A DNA stretch of 64,000 nt from Pseudidiomarina homiensis (lineage in GTDB: Bacteria; Pseudomonadota; Gammaproteobacteria; Enterobacterales; Alteromonadaceae). The notes beneath the pieces are model-generated. The model was not told where the DNA came from. It worked only from the letters and a program-made list of their open reading frames with translations, and searched no databases. Shown piece after piece: positions 1 to 8,250 of this stretch. Both the position numbers and the translations under genes were made by a program. The stretch lies in NCBI RefSeq assembly GCF_003987225.1, contig NZ_PIPX01000001.1:558001-622000 (forward strand), written 5' to 3'. Position 1 is the first letter of the stretch. Every line of letters starts with the position of its first letter.

Positions 1-324
1 GCTGCAGCCGCAGAGCGCAAGAAAAAAGCGCAAGCCGAACAACGCGCCGCAGCACCGAAACGCGACAAAACGTCGAAACCAAAGTTAACCTCTAAACCAA
101 AAACAGCTCCCAAACGTAAACCGAAAAAGGCACCACAGCCAAAATTACAGGCAGCACAAGGCGACGATTTAAAAGTGGGTCAAAAGGTGCAAGTGAAGGC
201 CGGCAAACAGCCTGTTGCAGGTGAAATCATTGAACGCGATAGGAATGATGTAGTGGTGCAACTTCATAATGGTTTAACGGTCAAAGTTGCAACAGACGCC
301 ATCTTTGTCGCAAAGCAGGAGTAG
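1..324 (+). CDS. proQ: ProQ RNA chaperone, C-terminal part (5' end outside window)
   Basis: The open frame enters from the window edge and stops with TAG at 322-324. The visible 107 residues are a lysine-, alanine- and proline-rich linker followed by a small beta-rich tail with KVGQKVQVKAG and VVVQLHNGLTVKV. This fits the Hfq-like C-terminal Tudor domain of ProQ, a global RNA chaperone that binds structured sRNAs and 3' UTRs. The N-terminal FinO domain is not in the window, so the call rests on the linker and tail plus position: prc starts four bases downstream, as in the E. coli proQ-prc pair. The two genes are probably co-transcribed. Confidence 0.85.
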   Translation, partial: AAAAERKKKAQAEQRAAAPKRDKTSKPKLTSKPKTAPKRKPKKAPQPKLQAAQGDDLKVGQKVQVKAGKQPVAGEIIERDRNDVVVQLHNGLTVKVATDAIFVAKQE

Positions 325-328
325 TCGT

Positions 329-2392
329 ATGGCTCAATTAGCGCTCAAGAAAATAGCTCTCTCGGTAACCCTTAGCTTAGGCTTAGCTGGCACCGCTGTT
401 GCAGTGCCACCTGCACACGATGTCGATGAACTGCCAGAACTTAAGCAAGAAGAACAGCACAGTGTCGTCAGTCAACGCGTAACCACTTATTTTACGCGCT
501 ACCATTTTAAAAATATGGAACTCGACAACGAACTGTCCGAGCGCATTCTTGACCGCTACTTGGAAATGCTCGACTACAATAAAATGATTTTTCTGCGTGA
601 AGATATCGAGCAAGCAGCCGAATATAAGCACTTGTTCGACGATATGATTCACGCCGGTAAATTGAGCCCAGCGTATGCGCTATTCGATAAGGCGCTTAAG
701 CGTAACTATGAGCGTTATGAGTACGCCCTGAGCCTGCTTGATCAAGAAAAGCCTTTTGATTTCAGCTTAGCTGGCGATCGCTACCACTATGACCGCGAAG
801 ATGCAGAGTGGGCCGCTTCCAAAGACGAACTTAATGAATTATGGCGGCAACGTGTAAAGTATGACGCTCTTAACTTAACCATGACAGGCAAAGAGTGGCC
901 TGACGTCGTAGATACGCTCGAAAAGCGCTACAACAACGCCTTAAAACGCTTAACGCAAACCAATAGTGAAGATGTTTTTCAAACCGTGATGAATGCGTTT
1001 GCACGTAGTGTTGAAGCGCACACTAGCTATTTATCACCGGCAAACTCTGAGCGTTTCGAACAGAATATGAACCTCTCCCTTGAGGGCATTGGTGCTGTTC
1101 TGCAATCTGATTACGATTATACCGTTATCAGAAGCTTAGTCCCTGGTGGACCAGCCGATAAAAATGGCAATATCGCTCCTGACGACCGTGTTGTTGGCGT
1201 CGCTCAAGGTGCTGATGAGGACGCCGAATTTACCGATATTATCGGTTGGCGTCTGGACGAAGTCGTCGAGCTCATTAAAGGCCCTAAAGGTTCAACGGTG
1301 CAGTTGCAGGTTTTAAAGGCTGATCAATCAGCGAGCTCGGCCCCCAAAGTCGTCAAGATCGTGCGTGACGAAGTTAAACTTGAGGATCGCGCGGCTAAAG
1401 TAGAGGTCAAAACAATGGAGGAGGGTCCTTACAAAGGGCGCTCGCTCGGCGTTATTACCGTACCAAGCTTCTACCACAATGTGAGTGAAGACGTTAAACA
1501 ACTCATTACCGAGTCCGAAGAGGCCGGTGCTGAGGGTATCATTATGGACTTACGCACCAACGGTGGTGGGAGTCTTCAAGAAGCGATTCGCTTGACCGGA
1601 TTATTTATTGATTCTGGTCCCGTTGTGCAGGTTGCAGACGGTAGTGGTCGTCGTGAAGTCAATGGCGATCGGGATGACACAACCTATTACAATGGTCCGT
1701 TGGTAGTGATGATCGACCGTTACAGCGCTTCGGCGTCAGAGATCTTCGCCGCAGCAATGCAAGATTACGAACGTGCGCTGATTGTTGGTGAAAACACCTA
1801 TGGTAAAGGAACTGTGCAACAGCACCGAGGGTTACAGCGACGCTTTGACTTCTTCGATGAACCATTAGGAAGCGTGCAGTACACCATCGCCAAATTCTAC
1901 CGCATCAACGGTGGCAGTACACAGCTTAAAGGCGTGGCCCCAGACATCACTTTCCCGACCGTGACAGATGTTGACGAGTTCGGTGAGAGTAGTCTTGAAA
2001 ACGCGCTCCCGTGGGACAAACTTGAGACGGCTGACTACCAGTCAGTAAATCTTCTCGCTGAAGAGAAACTGCAGGAACTACGTCAGCTGAGCCAGCAGAA
2101 TATCGCAGCTAATCCAGAGTTTAACTACGTTATGGAAGATGCAGCCGAATACCGTCGTGAGAAAGAGAAAACCTGGGTCAGCTTAGTTTTGGCAGAGCGC
2201 GAAGCTGAGCAAGAGGCCGATGAAGAAAAGCGCCTCGCGCGCATGAACGAGCGTCTTCAACGCGCCGGCTTTGAACCGGTTGAAAAGCTTGAAGATGTAC
2301 CAGAAGCCTTTGAGCAGCCAGATCCGTACTTAAATGAAACGTTGGTACTGAGTTTCGAGCTCATCGATACAATGAAGATTGCCATGCAATAA
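329..2392 (+). CDS. prc: Tail-specific periplasmic protease Prc (Tsp), S41 family
   Basis: Prc degrades periplasmic proteins with nonpolar C-termini and trims penicillin-binding proteins and peptidoglycan hydrolases. The ATG at 329 is chosen over an upstream in-frame start at 287 because it follows an AGGAG ribosome site and gives a normal signal peptide (hydrophobic core about residues 7-24, ending near GTAVA). The 687-residue product matches E. coli Prc (682). Order: signal peptide, N-terminal helical region, PDZ domain (about 240-350), S41 catalytic domain, C-terminal DUF3340 region. From the SASASEIF and YGKGTVQ motifs the catalytic dyad is Ser468 and Lys493. In E. coli htpX follows prc; here a symporter gene follows, and an htpX relic lies 57 kb away. 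Confidence 0.95.
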   Translation: MAQLALKKIALSVTLSLGLAGTAVAVPPAHDVDELPELKQEEQHSVVSQRVTTYFTRYHFKNMELDNELSERILDRYLEMLDYNKMIFLREDIEQAAEYKHLFDDMIHAGKLSPAYALFDKALKRNYERYEYALSLLDQEKPFDFSLAGDRYHYDREDAEWAASKDELNELWRQRVKYDALNLTMTGKEWPDVVDTLEKRYNNALKRLTQTNSEDVFQTVMNAFARSVEAHTSYLSPANSERFEQNMNLSLEGIGAVLQSDYDYTVIRSLVPGGPADKNGNIAPDDRVVGVAQGADEDAEFTDIIGWRLDEVVELIKGPKGSTVQLQVLKADQSASSAPKVVKIVRDEVKLEDRAAKVEVKTMEEGPYKGRSLGVITVPSFYHNVSEDVKQLITESEEAGAEGIIMDLRTNGGGSLQEAIRLTGLFIDSGPVVQVADGSGRREVNGDRDDTTYYNGPLVVMIDRYSASASEIFAAAMQDYERALIVGENTYGKGTVQQHRGLQRRFDFFDEPLGSVQYTIAKFYRINGGSTQLKGVAPDITFPTVTDVDEFGESSLENALPWDKLETADYQSVNLLAEEKLQELRQLSQQNIAANPEFNYVMEDAAEYRREKEKTWVSLVLAEREAEQEADEEKRLARMNERLQRAGFEPVEKLEDVPEAFEQPDPYLNETLVLSFELIDTMKIAMQ

Positions 2393-2410
2393 AATGCATC
2401 GCTTAGCCCA

Positions 2411-2436
2411 AAAAGCCGCCCGAGGCGGCTTTTTTG
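2411..2436 (+). terminator. Rho-independent terminator after prc
   Basis: A 7-bp GC-rich stem (AGCCGCC at 2414-2420 pairing with GGCGGCT at 2424-2430), a three-base loop and a following T run through 2435. It sits 18 bases after the prc stop and separates proQ-prc from the symporter gene. The A tract before the stem could allow weak termination in the other direction, but no convergent gene needs it. Confidence 0.9.
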
Positions 2437-2467
2437 TGGCATCCTATAAAGAAGTAAAAGCCCAAGC

Positions 2468-2484
2468 AATAATAATAATAATAA
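2468..2484 (+). repeat. (AAT)5 microsatellite in the symporter leader
   Basis: Five perfect AAT units (2468-2482) followed by AA, ending about 20 bases before the start codon of the sodium symporter gene. Being untranslated, length changes would alter the spacing or structure of the leader, not the reading frame. Confidence 0.85.
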
Positions 2485-2503
2485 CACTACGGAACACTTG
2501 GTT

Positions 2504-3880
2504 ATGACAGTTCAAAAAGCAATTGCCAGCCGTTGGTCGAGCCGGATGGCCTTCATTCTTGCCTCCACCGCTGCCGCGGTCGGTCTCGGAAATATTTGGA
2601 AATTCCCTTATATAACCGGCGAAAATGGTGGCGGAGCCTTCGTTTTAGTTTACCTACTGTGCATTGCCGCAATTGGCATTCCAATCATGATGGCTGAGAT
2701 TATCATTGGCCGCCGTGGCAGACACAGTCCCGGTATTGCCGCACGAAAAGTAGCACTTGAGTCTGGCCGTAGCTCGACATGGCAGCTGACCGGTTGGGTC
2801 GGCATGGCGACTGGCTTTTTAGTCTTAAGCTTTTATGCAGTTATCGCAGGATGGGCGGCAGCCTATGTTTACGAGGCGGCAAGTGGGCACTTCGTTGGGC
2901 AAGACGTTGCCACTATCAAGTCCATGTTTGGCTCGTTAGTAAGTTCACCTGCAAGACTAACGTTTTGGCATGCCGTGATCTTGATCGGGGTAACGTTAGT
3001 GGTCGGTAAGGGCTTAAAGGATGGGCTCGAACGCACCGTTCGTTGGATGTTGCCCATTATGGTCGCGTTATTGGTCGCTATCGCAATCTATGCGGCAATG
3101 ATCGGAGATTTTGGCGCTGCGCTCAGTTTTATGTTCGCCCCAAATTTTGCTGACCTCACTCTCAATGGCGTGTTACTCGCATTGGGACACGCCTTTTTCT
3201 CTTTGGGCTTAGCCTCGGGCGTTGTCATTATGTACGGTGCTTATTTACCGCGCGAAACCTCTGTCGTACAAACGACTCTATGGGTTGCCATGGCAGATAC
3301 AGTGGTCGCACTATTAGCTGGTTTCGCAATATTTCCTATTGTATTTGGCAGTCAACTGACGCCCGAAGCAGGTCCAGGACTTATTTTTCAAACACTTCCA
3401 GTAGCCTTTAGCGGCATGCCGGGTGGTGTTTTCATCGGTACCTTGTTCTTCGTTATGCTCGTCATCGCAGCGTTCACTTCCGCAATCGCTATGATCGAGT
3501 CCGCCGTGGCATTTTTACAAGAAAAGTTCGATTGGGGCAGGTGGCGTGCTACCATCACCGCGGTCTTGACCCTGTGGCTACTGGGACAACTCACGATTTA
3601 CTCTTTTGCTGGAGCAGCGTGGACCCAACTCGATTGGAGCGTCCCCGGCAAGACCTTAGCTAGCTGGTTTGATGTGATTGATTATGCAACAGGTTCAATA
3701 CTGTTGCCGTTGGGTGGATTATTGCTCGCGATTTTTAGTGGCTGGGTCATGACACGGTCAGCCAGCCAAGATGAGCTGAACACACATCCGATGATCTTCC
3801 GCCTTTGGCTTTGGATGGTGCGTTGGTTCGCGCCCGTTGTTATCGTGATCATTTTCTTGCAGCTCATCGGTGTATTTTAA
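2504..3880 (+). CDS. Sodium-dependent amino-acid symporter, NSS (SNF) family
   Basis: Inner-membrane carrier using the sodium gradient to import an amino acid or related amine, in the LeuT/MhsT/TnaT family. The N-terminal signature is plain: WSSRMAFILA, then AVGLGNIWKFPY in the unwound first helix and GENGGGAFVLVYL. At 458 residues it is normal for bacterial NSS proteins, with about 11 hydrophobic segments. ATG 2504 is preferred to an in-frame TTG at 2498 because GGA at 2491 is better spaced for it. The next gene is a Na+/H+ antiporter on the same strand, so the pair plausibly couples sodium entry to sodium export. The substrate cannot be read from sequence. Confidence 0.9.
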   Translation: MTVQKAIASRWSSRMAFILASTAAAVGLGNIWKFPYITGENGGGAFVLVYLLCIAAIGIPIMMAEIIIGRRGRHSPGIAARKVALESGRSSTWQLTGWVGMATGFLVLSFYAVIAGWAAAYVYEAASGHFVGQDVATIKSMFGSLVSSPARLTFWHAVILIGVTLVVGKGLKDGLERTVRWMLPIMVALLVAIAIYAAMIGDFGAALSFMFAPNFADLTLNGVLLALGHAFFSLGLASGVVIMYGAYLPRETSVVQTTLWVAMADTVVALLAGFAIFPIVFGSQLTPEAGPGLIFQTLPVAFSGMPGGVFIGTLFFVMLVIAAFTSAIAMIESAVAFLQEKFDWGRWRATITAVLTLWLLGQLTIYSFAGAAWTQLDWSVPGKTLASWFDVIDYATGSILLPLGGLLLAIFSGWVMTRSASQDELNTHPMIFRLWLWMVRWFAPVVIVIIFLQLIGVF

Positions 3881-3927
3881 GCCACGCGACGACTGATTTT
3901 CTGCTGAACTAATTTGAGAAACTAATT

Positions 3928-5406
3928 ATGCGAAACCAATCTTATTCAGCCTTTAAAGAGCCGAGTCTTTTACAGGCCGCGTTGCCTTTAGTAGTGCTTA
4001 TTGTAGCACTCGCCAGTTCGGTCTATTTATTTGGCGAGGACTCGTCTTATGGACCGAATCAAATAGCATTATGGGTCGCTGGTGGTGTTGCTGTTATTAT
4101 CGGCTTCGTTAATAACTACCGTTGGGAAGACCTCGAAGAGGGCATAAAAGAGGGGATTTCGGTTGCCCTGGGTGCTTTACTGATCATTTTAGCAGTAGGC
4201 TCATTAATCGGTACGTGGCTACTCTCAGGTACCGTACCTACGATGATTTACTATGGCTTAGAGCTACTTAATCCAAGTTGGTTTTACGCTGCTAGCGCCT
4301 TGATCTGTGGCATTATCGCCTTGGCCATAGGTAGCTCATGGACCACCGCAGCGACCATTGGTGTCGCCTTAATGGGCGTCGCTGCTGGGATGGGGCTGTC
4401 GCCAGCCATCACCGCTGGTGCCGTGGTTTCCGGTGCTTATTTCGGCGACAAAATGTCACCGCTTTCAGACACCACTAACTTAGCCCCCGCAGTCGCAGGA
4501 ACTGAGCTCTTCGCGCATATTCGCTACATGTTCTACACCGCTGGACCTGCCTACCTTATCGCTCTTGTGCTATTCGCAATTCTTGGTTTGAATACCGACA
4601 TCAATGCTAGTGTCGTGCAATTAGAGCGGATGCAACTTGAGATTTCCAACGCCTATAACATTGGCTGGGAAATGTTAGTTCCTCTCTTGGTCCTACTCGC
4701 TCTAGCCGCAACACGTAAACCAGCATTGCCAACGGTATTTTTTGGTGCTTTGCTTGGCGGTCTATGGGCAGTTCTCTTCCAAGGCGATGTCATTTCACGT
4801 TTGGCCGGCGATGACTCCGCGGTCGCGTCGCTGAAAATGGTATGGTTGGCGCTAACAGATGGCATCACTGTTGAAACCGGAAATAGTGAACTCGACTCAC
4901 TATTAAGTGGTGGCGGTATGTCCAGCATGCTCAATACCGTATGGCTCATTTTAAGTGCGATGGCATTTGGTGCCGTGGTTGAGAAGATTGGCTTACTGCA
5001 ACGCCTTATTTCCGGAGTACTTGGTTTCGCTAAGTCTACCGGCAATTTGATAGCAGCGACTTTGTTTACTTGTTTCGGTGCCAATTTGTTAACGGCTGAT
5101 CAGTACATGGCCATCGTTATTCCGGGAAGAATGTTCCGCGAAGAGTACGAGAATCGAGGCCTCGATGCTCGAGTTCTATCTCGTACTCTCGAAGACAGTG
5201 GTACGTTGACATCAGCGCTGATCCCCTGGAATACCTGCGGGGCATTTATGATGGGAACGTTAGCTATAAGCCCGCTTGAGTATGCGCCTTTTGCTTTCTT
5301 TAACTGGCTCACACCGCTGGTTGCCATGTTCTACGGCTATACCGGCATTCGTATTCTCCGCCGTGACACTCAGCACGCCGCAGTAGCGCCTGCGCACACG
5401 AACTAA
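3928..5406 (+). CDS. nhaC: Na+/H+ antiporter, NhaC family
   Basis: A 492-residue inner-membrane protein with many hydrophobic segments. The family hallmark GDKMSPLSDTTNLAPA (about residue 180) is followed by a second half-repeat containing GSGTLTSALIPWNTCGAF-type sequence, typical of NhaC transporters that expel Na+ for H+. It lies 47 bases after the NSS symporter and 23 before pepN, all on one strand, so read-through is likely. The pairing of NSS and NhaC fits a sodium-based amino-acid economy in a marine or saline organism. Some family members exchange malate/lactate or arginine-type substrates, so the antiporter assignment is by family. Confidence 0.88.
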   Translation: MRNQSYSAFKEPSLLQAALPLVVLIVALASSVYLFGEDSSYGPNQIALWVAGGVAVIIGFVNNYRWEDLEEGIKEGISVALGALLIILAVGSLIGTWLLSGTVPTMIYYGLELLNPSWFYAASALICGIIALAIGSSWTTAATIGVALMGVAAGMGLSPAITAGAVVSGAYFGDKMSPLSDTTNLAPAVAGTELFAHIRYMFYTAGPAYLIALVLFAILGLNTDINASVVQLERMQLEISNAYNIGWEMLVPLLVLLALAATRKPALPTVFFGALLGGLWAVLFQGDVISRLAGDDSAVASLKMVWLALTDGITVETGNSELDSLLSGGGMSSMLNTVWLILSAMAFGAVVEKIGLLQRLISGVLGFAKSTGNLIAATLFTCFGANLLTADQYMAIVIPGRMFREEYENRGLDARVLSRTLEDSGTLTSALIPWNTCGAFMMGTLAISPLEYAPFAFFNWLTPLVAMFYGYTGIRILRRDTQHAAVAPAHTN

Positions 5407-5429
5407 AGTAAGACAGAAGTAGGGGCTTT

Positions 5430-8051
5430 ATGGCCGATATGACAACCCAGAAAACCGCAAAATTCCGGAGTGATTATCGCACTCCGGCATTCACCATTGA
5501 TACCGTAGATCTCGATTTTCACTTGCATGACAGTACCACTCGCGTCGTCGCAGTAATGCGCGTACGGCGATTGAGTGCAGGGCCACTTGAGCTCGATGGC
5601 GAGCAACTACAGTTACGTCGCATAGCGATCGACGGAAGCGAGCTTGCAACCGCCGATTATGAGCTAACAGCGACACAGTTACGCATGGCTGATGTTCCAG
5701 ATAACTTCGAACTCACCATCGAAACTGAAATCAATCCAAGTGCTAATAGTGCCTTAGAAGGGTTGTACAAATCTGGTGGAGCCTTTTGTACCCAATGTGA
5801 AGCAGAAGGCTTTCGTCGCATCACTTATTACCTTGATCGACCCGACGTATTAGCGATTTTTACGACGACCGTGCGTGCCGATGCAGAAACGTATCCATAT
5901 TTATTAAGTAATGGAAACCTCCAGCGTAAAGGCACACTCGACAATGGTGAACATTTTGCCACTTGGCATGACCCGCACCCGAAGCCAGCGTATTTGTTCG
6001 CCCTGGTTGCTGGTGACTTTGATCGCCTGCATGATCATTACACCACTATGGAAGGCCGCGAAGTATTACTAGAGCTCTTTGTTGATAAAGGCAACTTGGC
6101 GCGCGCCGGATACGCTATGCAGTCCTTAAAAAAAGCGATGAAATGGGACGAAGAGCGGTTTGGTCTCGCTTATGACCTCGATCGCTACATGATCGTCGCA
6201 GTTGATTTTTTCAACATGGGCGCCATGGAAAATAAAGGACTTAATATATTTAATTCCAAATATGTTCTAGCCGACACTGCAACGGCCACTGATTGGGATT
6301 TTATTCACGTCGAGTCAGTTATCGGTCACGAGTATTTTCACAATTGGACCGGTAATCGCATCACCTGCCGTGACTGGTTTCAGCTAAGCCTAAAAGAGGG
6401 GCTTACAGTGTTCCGTGACCAAGAATTTAGTTCTGATCTTGGTTCACGTGCCGTGCATCGAATCGATGCAATTCGCGTGATGCGAAGCCATCAATTTAAT
6501 GAAGACGCTAGCCCGATGGCGCATCCGATTCGGCCGGATAAAGTTGTCGAGATGAATAACTTTTACACCGTTACGGTTTACAACAAAGGTGCTGAAGTTA
6601 TTCGTATGCTGCATACTTTCCTCGGCGAGCAAGGCTTTCAAGCGGGCATGCGGTGCTATCGTGAGCGTCACGATGGCCAAGCCGTTACATGCGAAGATTT
6701 TGTTGCTGCGATGGAAACTGCGAATGACACCGACCTCGCGCAATTTCGCCGTTGGTACAGTCAAGCGGGAACACCGACACTCACGATTACAGAAGACTAC
6801 GACGCCGCACAAAAAAGCCTAACCATAAAGGTGCAACAACACACGCCGAGCACGCCCGGGCAAATCGACAAACAGCCGGTTGTTATCCCGTTGCTATTCA
6901 GTCTCTATAACGCCGCTGGGCAACGTCTATCAGTGACACATGAACATGTACAGCGACATGAGTCAGGGAGTGAACTCTGGGTAGTTAACCAAGCAACCGC
7001 AACGCTCACATTGACTGACGTCAATGAACGACCTGTGATTGCCTGGTTGGAAAACTTTAGCGCGCCTGTGAAAATCGAGAGAAATGTCGATTTAAGCGTT
7101 TACACCACGTTACTCGCCCACGCGGAACAAGAAGTGACCCGTTGGGAAGCAGCGCAACAAATGTATTTGCACGTGTTATTAGCTGGCGTTCGTCAACAAG
7201 GGCAGATAGACCTTCCGCAGGCGTTAATCGAAGCGTTACGGCACGCACTGCACGCAGCTTTAGATAACGCATTAAAAGCCCTTATTTTCACCCCTCCAAG
7301 TGCGGAAGAGCTGGTTGAATACTTTCAAGAAGATGCTCCGCTTGAAGCTATTGGCAAGGCGGTACAGCAACTTCGTGATGCCCTTGCAGAACATCTGGAA
7401 GATGATTTTGCTAAGGTTTATCATAGCCTTACCGCTGATGAGAAGGATCTTAGTGCGCAAGCGATGGCAGTGCGGGCCATGCAGAATCGCTGCCTTTACT
7501 ATTTAGCCGTTGCCACGCCGCAAGATTATGCTCCTAAAGTATTGCAGCAAGCCACGCAAGGGCAAAGTATGACCTTGCAACAAGCAGCCTTAGAGTTTGC
7601 CGTTCATTTGGACTTACCGAATCATCAGCAAGCACTTGGGCAATTTGAACAACAGTGGCAAGAAACCCCGTTGGTGATGGATAAGTGGTTCGCCGCGCAA
7701 GCAAGTGCCCCGCAACCGGAAACCGTTGAACGTGTTGCTATGCTACTTGAGCACGACAAGTTTAGCTTGCGCAACCCCAATCGGGTATACGCACTGGTGG
7801 CCACCTTTTGCCGTAATAGTCTTTGTTTTCACCGGGCAGACGGACAAGGCTATCAGCTCGTGTTGCGCATAATTAAGCAATTGAACACGCTCAATCCACA
7901 GGTAGCTGCTCGTCTCATTACGCCGTTTTTGCAATGGCGGCGCTACGATGAAAAGCGCCAAGAACTGCTTAAGAACTGCTTGTTAGAGCTTCAGCAAATG
8001 GATAATCTAGCAAGTGACCTTGCTGAAAAAGTGAACAATGCTTTAGCCTAG
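5430..8051 (+). CDS. pepN: Aminopeptidase N (M1 zinc metallopeptidase)
   Basis: Cytoplasmic enzyme that removes N-terminal residues from peptides late in protein turnover. At 873 residues it matches E. coli PepN (870). The GAMEN exopeptidase motif is residues 264-268. The zinc site is His300-Glu301-x-x-His304, with the third ligand Glu323 in LKEGLTVF. DUF3458 beta and C-terminal helical domains follow. ATG 5430 follows AGGGG at 5421-5425; a second in-frame ATG lies three codons later. With pepE and two amino-acid dehydrogenases in this window, it fits a peptide-consuming lifestyle. A hairpin terminator follows. Confidence 0.97.
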   Translation: MADMTTQKTAKFRSDYRTPAFTIDTVDLDFHLHDSTTRVVAVMRVRRLSAGPLELDGEQLQLRRIAIDGSELATADYELTATQLRMADVPDNFELTIETEINPSANSALEGLYKSGGAFCTQCEAEGFRRITYYLDRPDVLAIFTTTVRADAETYPYLLSNGNLQRKGTLDNGEHFATWHDPHPKPAYLFALVAGDFDRLHDHYTTMEGREVLLELFVDKGNLARAGYAMQSLKKAMKWDEERFGLAYDLDRYMIVAVDFFNMGAMENKGLNIFNSKYVLADTATATDWDFIHVESVIGHEYFHNWTGNRITCRDWFQLSLKEGLTVFRDQEFSSDLGSRAVHRIDAIRVMRSHQFNEDASPMAHPIRPDKVVEMNNFYTVTVYNKGAEVIRMLHTFLGEQGFQAGMRCYRERHDGQAVTCEDFVAAMETANDTDLAQFRRWYSQAGTPTLTITEDYDAAQKSLTIKVQQHTPSTPGQIDKQPVVIPLLFSLYNAAGQRLSVTHEHVQRHESGSELWVVNQATATLTLTDVNERPVIAWLENFSAPVKIERNVDLSVYTTLLAHAEQEVTRWEAAQQMYLHVLLAGVRQQGQIDLPQALIEALRHALHAALDNALKALIFTPPSAEELVEYFQEDAPLEAIGKAVQQLRDALAEHLEDDFAKVYHSLTADEKDLSAQAMAVRAMQNRCLYYLAVATPQDYAPKVLQQATQGQSMTLQQAALEFAVHLDLPNHQQALGQFEQQWQETPLVMDKWFAAQASAPQPETVERVAMLLEHDKFSLRNPNRVYALVATFCRNSLCFHRADGQGYQLVLRIIKQLNTLNPQVAARLITPFLQWRRYDEKRQELLKNCLLELQQMDNLASDLAEKVNNALA

Positions 8052-8096
8052 CAAGCTAACAAGTTCCAATAATCATGCATAAAGCTATCATATTCA

Positions 8097-8136
8097 TGTT
8101 CAGGCCACGTCAGCCGTGGTCTGAACACTGATTTTT
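8097..8136 (+). terminator. Probable rho-independent terminator after pepN
   Basis: Long hairpin: TGTTCAG at 8097-8103 pairs with CTGAACA at 8121-8127, and CCACG (8105-8109) with CGTGG (8115-8119), with a TCAGC loop. A run of five T starts five bases after the stem, so termination may be less than complete. It lies 46 bases after the pepN stop. Confidence 0.7.
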
Positions 8137-8197
8137 CCTGTTTATTATCATTGAATAGCGCGGCTAAATGTCCGACAATAAAGGCTATTGGAAAAAT

Positions 8198-8213
8198 CTG
8201 TGACAGTTCACAG
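8198..8213. promoter_or_regulatory. Inverted repeat upstream of NAD-glutamate dehydrogenase
   Basis: CTGTGACAGTTCACAG is a perfect 6-bp inverted repeat (CTGTGA / TCACAG) around a 4-base centre. It ends 37 bases before the start codon of the glutamate dehydrogenase gene. The half-sites resemble those of CRP (TGTGA / TCACA), but the CRP spacing is 6, so a CRP assignment is not justified. An operator for a regulator of the dehydrogenase is inferred. Confidence 0.45.
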
Positions 8214-8250
8214 TATTGTTCTACCTCAATAGGTTACAAGGATACTTAGC

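Noticed and set aside
7863-7878. Second dif-like half-site TGCGCATAAT
   Set aside because: It lies inside pepN and only ten bases match; the XerD arm is absent.
8151-8179. TTGAAT-N17-GACAAT as the GDH promoter
   Set aside because: The -10 matches poorly, and with many AT-rich alternatives in the region I cannot prefer it.
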